A stretch of DNA of 64,000 bases, from assembly GCF_049116215.1 (NCBI RefSeq), contig NZ_JAGDZB010000002.1:372001-436000 (forward strand). Reading direction: 5' to 3'. The translations under genes and the position numbers were made by a program. The notes beneath the pieces are model-generated. The model made no database searches. It had not been told where the DNA came from and saw only the letters and a program-made list of their open reading frames with translations. Shown in pieces: positions 60,293-64,000 of the stretch (within the stretch, counting starts at the first letter, position 1; each line of letters begins with the position of its first letter). The stretch comes from Shimia sp049116215 (GTDB lineage Bacteria > Pseudomonadota > Alphaproteobacteria > Rhodobacterales > Rhodobacteraceae).

Positions 60293-61324
60293 TCAGTGGG
60301 ATTTGCGGGTGAAGTCGCGCCAGGTGCGCACCAGGACTGGCATCATCAGGAAGATCACGATGATGATGGTCAGCAAGGAGGTGGCTCCGGCAGAGGCGTA
60401 GAGCGGGTTGCCGCTTTCGCGCAGGTCGTTGAAGATCACCCAGCTGAGCGAGCGGGCATGGGCCTCCGCAGAGAAGCTGACGATGGGTTCAAAGACGCGC
60501 AGGTTGTCCATGATCAGCATCAGCGTCACAAAGGACACCAAAGGCATCAGGTGCGGCACCACCACGTGGATCATGGTTTGCCACTTGGACGCTCCATCAA
60601 TTTGCGCCGCTTCAAGCGTGTCGTAAGGCACGGTCTGCAATCCGGCATAAAAGGTGATGAAGCTAAAGGGCAGCGTGTGCCAGATGCCGTAGACGATCAG
60701 CATGATCCAAGTGAGCGCGGTGGAGGCCTTTAGACTGAGCGACGGATCGTTGAAGATCTTTTGAATGGTCGCGCCAATCACGCCATCTCCATCCACCATC
60801 CAAAACAAGATCAGAGACCCCACCAGAGGTGTTACAAGGAACGGCAGGAGAGAGACAAAGATCGACGGGCCTTTGAGCGCGCGCGGCAGGTTGTTCACCC
60901 CAACTGCGATGGCAAGGCCAAGGACCAGCACCGCCGGTGTGACCACAAAGGTGTAGGTCAGCGTGAAGATCAACGCGTTGTAGAATGGCAGGTTGTAAAT
61001 CTGGCTCCAGAACGCCCACAGACTGTCAGAATTCGCCCAGGCTTCTCCAATTTCCGCAATCGCAAGATGGGAGCGGTTGAAATAGGTGCCTAATCCGTTG
61101 AACCGACCCAAAGGCGCCTCTTCGCGGAGCTTCTCAGTGGCTTCCAGGTCGACGGATGTGGTGGGGGTACAGCCAAACGGGCCGCAGCTTTCAGACACCA
61201 CAAGCACTTGCTCATGCGCAACAAAAAGCGACTGAACGAACACCGAAACAATGGGCAGGGCGATGAACAGGATCATCGCGGAGAGCGTCGGTAAGATGAA
61301 CCAGAAAAAGGTGCGATGCTTCAT
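60293..61324 (-). CDS. Carbohydrate-type ABC transporter permease (MalF/UgpA family)
   Basis: A 343-residue inner-membrane protein with six main helices and a long periplasmic loop after the first (about residues 30-100). The EAA loop is AAQIDGASKWQTMIHVVVPH. The loop contains two Cys in SESCGPFGCTPTT, which could form a disulfide; an insertion of this kind is unusual for the family. It partners the next permease. It follows the binding-protein gene after a strong hairpin. Confidence 0.92.
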   Translation of the reverse strand: MKHRTFFWFILPTLSAMILFIALPIVSVFVQSLFVAHEQVLVVSESCGPFGCTPTTSVDLEATEKLREEAPLGRFNGLGTYFNRSHLAIAEIGEAWANSDSLWAFWSQIYNLPFYNALIFTLTYTFVVTPAVLVLGLAIAVGVNNLPRALKGPSIFVSLLPFLVTPLVGSLILFWMVDGDGVIGATIQKIFNDPSLSLKASTALTWIMLIVYGIWHTLPFSFITFYAGLQTVPYDTLEAAQIDGASKWQTMIHVVVPHLMPLVSFVTLMLIMDNLRVFEPIVSFSAEAHARSLSWVIFNDLRESGNPLYASAGATSLLTIIIVIFLMMPVLVRTWRDFTRKSH

Positions 61325-61361
61325 AGCCTACGTCCCGGTGGAGAAAATCAGAGTGAGGGTG

Positions 61362-61383
61362 GAGAGGCCCCGAGGGGCCCCTC
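61362..61383 (-). terminator. Attenuator-type hairpin after the binding-protein gene
   Basis: A 10-bp stem with one mismatch (61362-61371 with 61374-61383) lies 9 bases past the stop of the binding-protein gene. It has no long T-tract. A stem here would end or protect part of the transcripts, giving more binding protein than permease, a common pattern in ABC operons. Confidence 0.55.
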
Positions 61384-61392
61384 AAGAGAGGA

Positions 61393-62637
61393 TTACTGGA
61401 GGAAACCCGCTTCTTTGGCGGCGGTAATGTAGGCCGCCTCAACGTCCGCCAGCGCCTGTTCTGCGCTTTCGTCGCCTTTGAGGAAGTCCGCCAGCTCCGC
61501 GCCCAGCGCGTTATGCATCAGGCCAATCTGCGGGATCATAGGGTAAGGCTTCGCGCCCGCCTTTGCTGTGGCGGAGACACCTTCGGCCGCCGCGCCCGGC
61601 ATAAAGCCATCCAGCAGCCAGACCGCGTCGTCGTTGTTGGCCATGACCATCTCTTTGTTCAGCGCACTTGCGAGCGCGGCAAAGGTTGCTTCGGCCTCTT
61701 CGTCAGACACATTGGACGCGATGGTGAAGCCATCCCACCACAGGGTCGCGCCCGGAACGCCGCCTTCTTCCACCGACGGTGCGGCGGATAGAACGGTGTT
61801 GGACGTCACTTCAGCGGAGGAGCCTTCATCATCCAGGATCGGCGCGCCGCGCGACCCCCACATGATGCCCAGCGCCGCCTGCCCGGCTTCCCACAGACCT
61901 TGGGTCTCGTTTGAGGCTTGGGTCAGGTGATCTGGATGCGCATACTCCACCAAACCTTTGAGTGTTTCCAATGCGGCCACACCGGCAGGGCTGTTCACGG
62001 ATGGCTCTGCAGTGCCTGGTTTGAAGAACTCGCCGCCATGCGCCATGAACGCAAGGTTGAAGCTTTCGCCGACGTTCCAACCGGTTTTCATGTTCATGAC
62101 CACCGGATATTCCATGATGCCCGCATCGCGGATGGATTTGGCCGCGTCGATCATTTCCGCATAGGTGGATGGCACTTCGGCAACGCCCGCCTTCTCCAGA
62201 AGGTCCTGACGCGAGAACAGGTGCTGAGAGTTTGCCATGAAGGCCACAGCCATGATGTTGCCATCGATGCTGATCAGCAGGTTTTTCGGAATGTTCTGAC
62301 CGTATTTTTCCACAAGGTCGTTGAGCGGACGCACAAGGCCGTCGTTCATCAGTTGGGTCAACGTGGCATTGGCCACAATCACAGAGGTGTACTCTGCCGG
62401 ATTTGGTGTCAGCGCCGCGTTCATGATCTGACGCGCTTCTGTGGTGTGGTTGCGGTTAAACTCGGCAGCAGCGCCGCCGCAGTTGGCTTCCGCAGCTCCG
62501 GCCACCGCGTGGATGGCGGGGAAGTCAGACGCAAGAATGCGGATCGACTGGCCTTCTGGCCCGCAATCGGCAGCAAAGGCTGCGGTTCCCATGAGACCGG
62601 CAAAGGCACCGGCGGCGGTTACTTTCTTTAGAAACAT
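61393..62637 (-). CDS. Extracellular solute-binding protein (family 1, sugar type)
   Basis: A 414-residue periplasmic protein with a signal peptide (to TAAFAAD, about residue 22). IRILASDFPAIHAVAGAAEA opens the N-terminal lobe, and GVPGATLWWDGFTIASNVSD is the typical hinge region of CUT1 binding proteins. Ligand unknown. It is flanked by hairpins on both sides, which suggests a separately stabilised mRNA segment. It lies between the ATPase and the permeases. Confidence 0.93.
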   Translation of the reverse strand: MFLKKVTAAGAFAGLMGTAAFAADCGPEGQSIRILASDFPAIHAVAGAAEANCGGAAAEFNRNHTTEARQIMNAALTPNPAEYTSVIVANATLTQLMNDGLVRPLNDLVEKYGQNIPKNLLISIDGNIMAVAFMANSQHLFSRQDLLEKAGVAEVPSTYAEMIDAAKSIRDAGIMEYPVVMNMKTGWNVGESFNLAFMAHGGEFFKPGTAEPSVNSPAGVAALETLKGLVEYAHPDHLTQASNETQGLWEAGQAALGIMWGSRGAPILDDEGSSAEVTSNTVLSAAPSVEEGGVPGATLWWDGFTIASNVSDEEAEATFAALASALNKEMVMANNDDAVWLLDGFMPGAAAEGVSATAKAGAKPYPMIPQIGLMHNALGAELADFLKGDESAEQALADVEAAYITAAKEAGFLQ

Positions 62638-62670
62638 AACTTTTCTCCCTGTTGCGTTTCTGTGTTTGCA

Positions 62671-62719
62671 GGTGCGCCTTGCAATCGCGCACCCTCTCGC
62701 CCCCGGCGTTGATCGCCGG
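62671..62719 (-). other. Two hairpins between the ATPase and binding-protein genes
   Basis: GGTGCGC / GCGCACC (62671-62677 with 62687-62693) and CCGGCG / CGCCGG (62703-62708 with 62714-62719) fill the 99-base spacer. Without a T-tract they are more likely RNA processing or 5'-end protection sites for the binding-protein mRNA than terminators. Confidence 0.45.
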
Positions 62720-62736
62720 TTGTTGGTGTGAAGCCG

Positions 62737-63789
62737 TCAGGCCTCAATTCTCGCGCCGGTTTCGGCGTCAAACAGGTGGCAGATGTCGGCCGGCACGGAC
62801 AAAGACACCGTGTCGCCAATCTGTGAGCGATAATCTTTGGGTGCGCGCACAGCGACCAACTCGCCGCCAATGCGGACTGTCACCATGGTGGCGTCCCCAA
62901 GCAGCTCGAGTGTGTAGATCGGTGCGGTGATTTCATGGTGGCCTGCGTCCCCAAGGCCCGCATCCTCAGCGCGGAAGCCCAAGGTCACAGGACCGTCCGG
63001 CGCGGACAGTCCTTCGACCCGCACGTTCTCGGCAACAAATGTGCCGCCTTCCATCCGGCCGCTCATCAGGTTCATTGCCGGGTTGCCAATGAAGCTCGCC
63101 ACAAATGTGTTGGCCGGCGCGTCGTAAATCTCTGTCGGACTACCAACCTGCTGCACCACGCCTTTTTTCATCACCACAACCCGATCCGCCAATGTCATGG
63201 CCTCGATCTGATCGTGGGTCACGTAGATGGTGGTGACCGAAAGCTCGTGGCTCAGGTTTTTGATCTGGGCACGGGTGGAAACCCGCAGCTTGGCGTCAAG
63301 GTTAGAAAGCGGCTCGTCCATCAGGAACACATTGGGTTCGCGCACGATTGCACGGGCCAAAGCCACACGCTGCCGCTGTCCACCGGAGAGTTCCGCAGGT
63401 TTGCGGTGCAGGAATTCGTCCAATTCAACCATCGCAGAGGCGCGGCGCACCTTTTCGTCATGTGTCGCCGGATCAATCCCCCGCACCTTCAGCGGGAAGC
63501 GGATGTTCTCATAAACATTCATATTCGGGTAGAGCGCGTAAGACTGGAACACCATCGCCACATCGCGATCTTTGGGCTCAAGATCGTTGACCTTTTTACC
63601 ATCAATCAGGATGTCGCCTTCGCTGGCGTCTTCCAAGCCGGCAATCATGCGCATGGTTGTGGTCTTGCCGCAGCCTGAGGGGCCAAGCAGTACCAGAAAC
63701 TCCTGATCCGCAATCGTCAGATCAAAATTGTCGACCCCGACAAAACTGCCCCAGCGCTTGCCTACATTGCGCAGCTGAATTTCGGCCAT
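62737..63789 (-). CDS. ABC transporter ATP-binding protein (UgpC/MalK family)
   Basis: A 350-residue ATPase of the CUT1 importer. Walker A is GPSGCGKTTTMRMIAG, the signature LSGGQRQRVALARAIVREPN, Walker B VFLMDEPLSNLD, the switch His in VTHDQIEAM. A C-terminal TOBE domain (about residues 250-345) is present. It is the first gene of the operon, with the LacI-type operators immediately upstream. Confidence 0.96.
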   Translation of the reverse strand: MAEIQLRNVGKRWGSFVGVDNFDLTIADQEFLVLLGPSGCGKTTTMRMIAGLEDASEGDILIDGKKVNDLEPKDRDVAMVFQSYALYPNMNVYENIRFPLKVRGIDPATHDEKVRRASAMVELDEFLHRKPAELSGGQRQRVALARAIVREPNVFLMDEPLSNLDAKLRVSTRAQIKNLSHELSVTTIYVTHDQIEAMTLADRVVVMKKGVVQQVGSPTEIYDAPANTFVASFIGNPAMNLMSGRMEGGTFVAENVRVEGLSAPDGPVTLGFRAEDAGLGDAGHHEITAPIYTLELLGDATMVTVRIGGELVAVRAPKDYRSQIGDTVSLSVPADICHLFDAETGARIEA

Positions 63790-63819
63790 GTGGTCCCCCG
63801 TCCGATGTCACATGCATTT

Positions 63820-63889
63820 TGCATACGTATGCATAAAGGGTAGACTTGAGATTAGGAATTCGGCAAGACTTTTTTGCAAACGTATGCAA
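63820..63889. promoter_or_regulatory. Pair of LacI-type operators in the divergent promoter region
   Basis: A perfect 14-base palindrome TGCATACGTATGCA (63820-63833) lies 31 bases upstream of the ATPase gene. A second, TTGCAAACGTATGCAA (63874-63889, one mismatched pair), lies 14 bases before the divergent gene. Their centres are 55 bases apart, about five helical turns, so a DNA loop is possible. The central ACGT is typical for LacI-family sites. Confidence 0.75.
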
Positions 63890-63902
63890 AGCGACCCAAA
63901 CC

Positions 63903-64000
63903 ATGACTGACCTCACAGACGAAAAACGTATAATAACAGAGCTCTATAGAGATCTGGATACTGCCTCACCTGGGGCAGCGAAAGCGGCCCTCAAACATCA
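63903..64000 (+). CDS. Divergent gene, N-terminal part only (possibly SnoaL-like)
   Basis: 32 codons run to the window end, beginning MTDLTDEKRIITELYRDLDT. The start is set by ATG 63903, without a clear ribosome site. The opening is like the N-terminus of NTF2/SnoaL-like proteins, in line with the three such proteins in the neighbouring operon, but too little sequence is present to be sure. It is probably controlled by the operator 14 bases upstream. Confidence 0.5.
   Translation, partial: MTDLTDEKRIITELYRDLDTASPGAAKAALKH

Noticed and set aside
1..64000. CRISPR arrays, prophage, integrase, rRNA or tRNA genes
   Set aside because: Looked for by eye; no regular repeat-spacer pattern, structural phage gene, recombinase or RNA gene was found.

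Overview
The window looks like chromosomal DNA of an aerobic marine alphaproteobacterium of the Roseobacter group (Rhodobacteraceae). Evidence: the gene order coxB-ctaB-small ORF-ctaG-ctaE-surf1, a short ProS of about 450 residues, the NDUFA12 - MlaD - DUF2155 trio beside aat and accBC, an HdaA gene next to ppk1/ppx, GC-rich coding DNA, and many sugar-type ABC transport and catabolic genes. No rRNA, tRNA, CRISPR array, intact transposase or phage gene was seen. This placement rests on recognised families and gene order, not on a search.

Layout. 1-3.8 kb: aa3 cytochrome c oxidase assembly operon (minus strand), facing tldD across a spacer with a perfect FNR-type box. 3.9-9.8 kb: tldD, dprA, a secreted protein, topA. 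9.9-16.7 kb: a TetR/VOC pair with two abutting operators, the CoA-transferase scoAB, an orphan binding protein, a PAS-LuxR regulator, accBC and aat. 16.6-21.4 kb: DUF2155, mlaD, NDUFA12, a DMT exporter, a serine hydrolase, RidA, a glutaredoxin-like protein and a small zinc-ribbon protein. 21.5-32.3 kb: clpX/clpP, a Tag-family glycosylase, cytochrome c, GNAT, cold-shock protein, a GST, lolD/lolC, a MerR regulator with its target, proS. 32.7-43.4 kb: hybrid histidine kinase, AI-2E-type permease, hdaA, ppk1, ppx, a nuclease, a TerB/J-domain protein, GNAT and VOC proteins.

44.1-49.1 kb looks like an acquired island. It holds an AraC regulator with a DoxX protein and, divergently, an amidohydrolase, a GYD-domain protein and an outer-membrane porin. 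Decay is visible: a truncated copy of the amidohydrolase N-terminus lies in front of the intact one, and the porin has a single in-frame amber codon. The island is bordered on both sides by about 0.7 kb of non-coding, degenerate sequence.

49.8-63.8 kb is the most interesting part: fourteen co-directional, tightly packed minus-strand genes that look like one catabolic operon. In transcription order they are an ABC ATPase, a solute-binding protein, two permeases, a SnoaL-like protein, a histidinol-dehydrogenase homologue, a tandem-SnoaL protein, an SDR, a LacI repressor, a second tandem-SnoaL protein, a cupin, a MetE-core homologue, an alpha/beta hydrolase and a RraA-like protein. Two near-identical LacI-type palindromes lie between this operon and a divergent gene cut off at the window end. 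I cannot assign the substrate. The combination of imported solute, five SnoaL-fold domains, HisD-type dehydrogenase, MetE core and RraA-like lyase matches no pathway I can name and is the best candidate here for an undescribed system.
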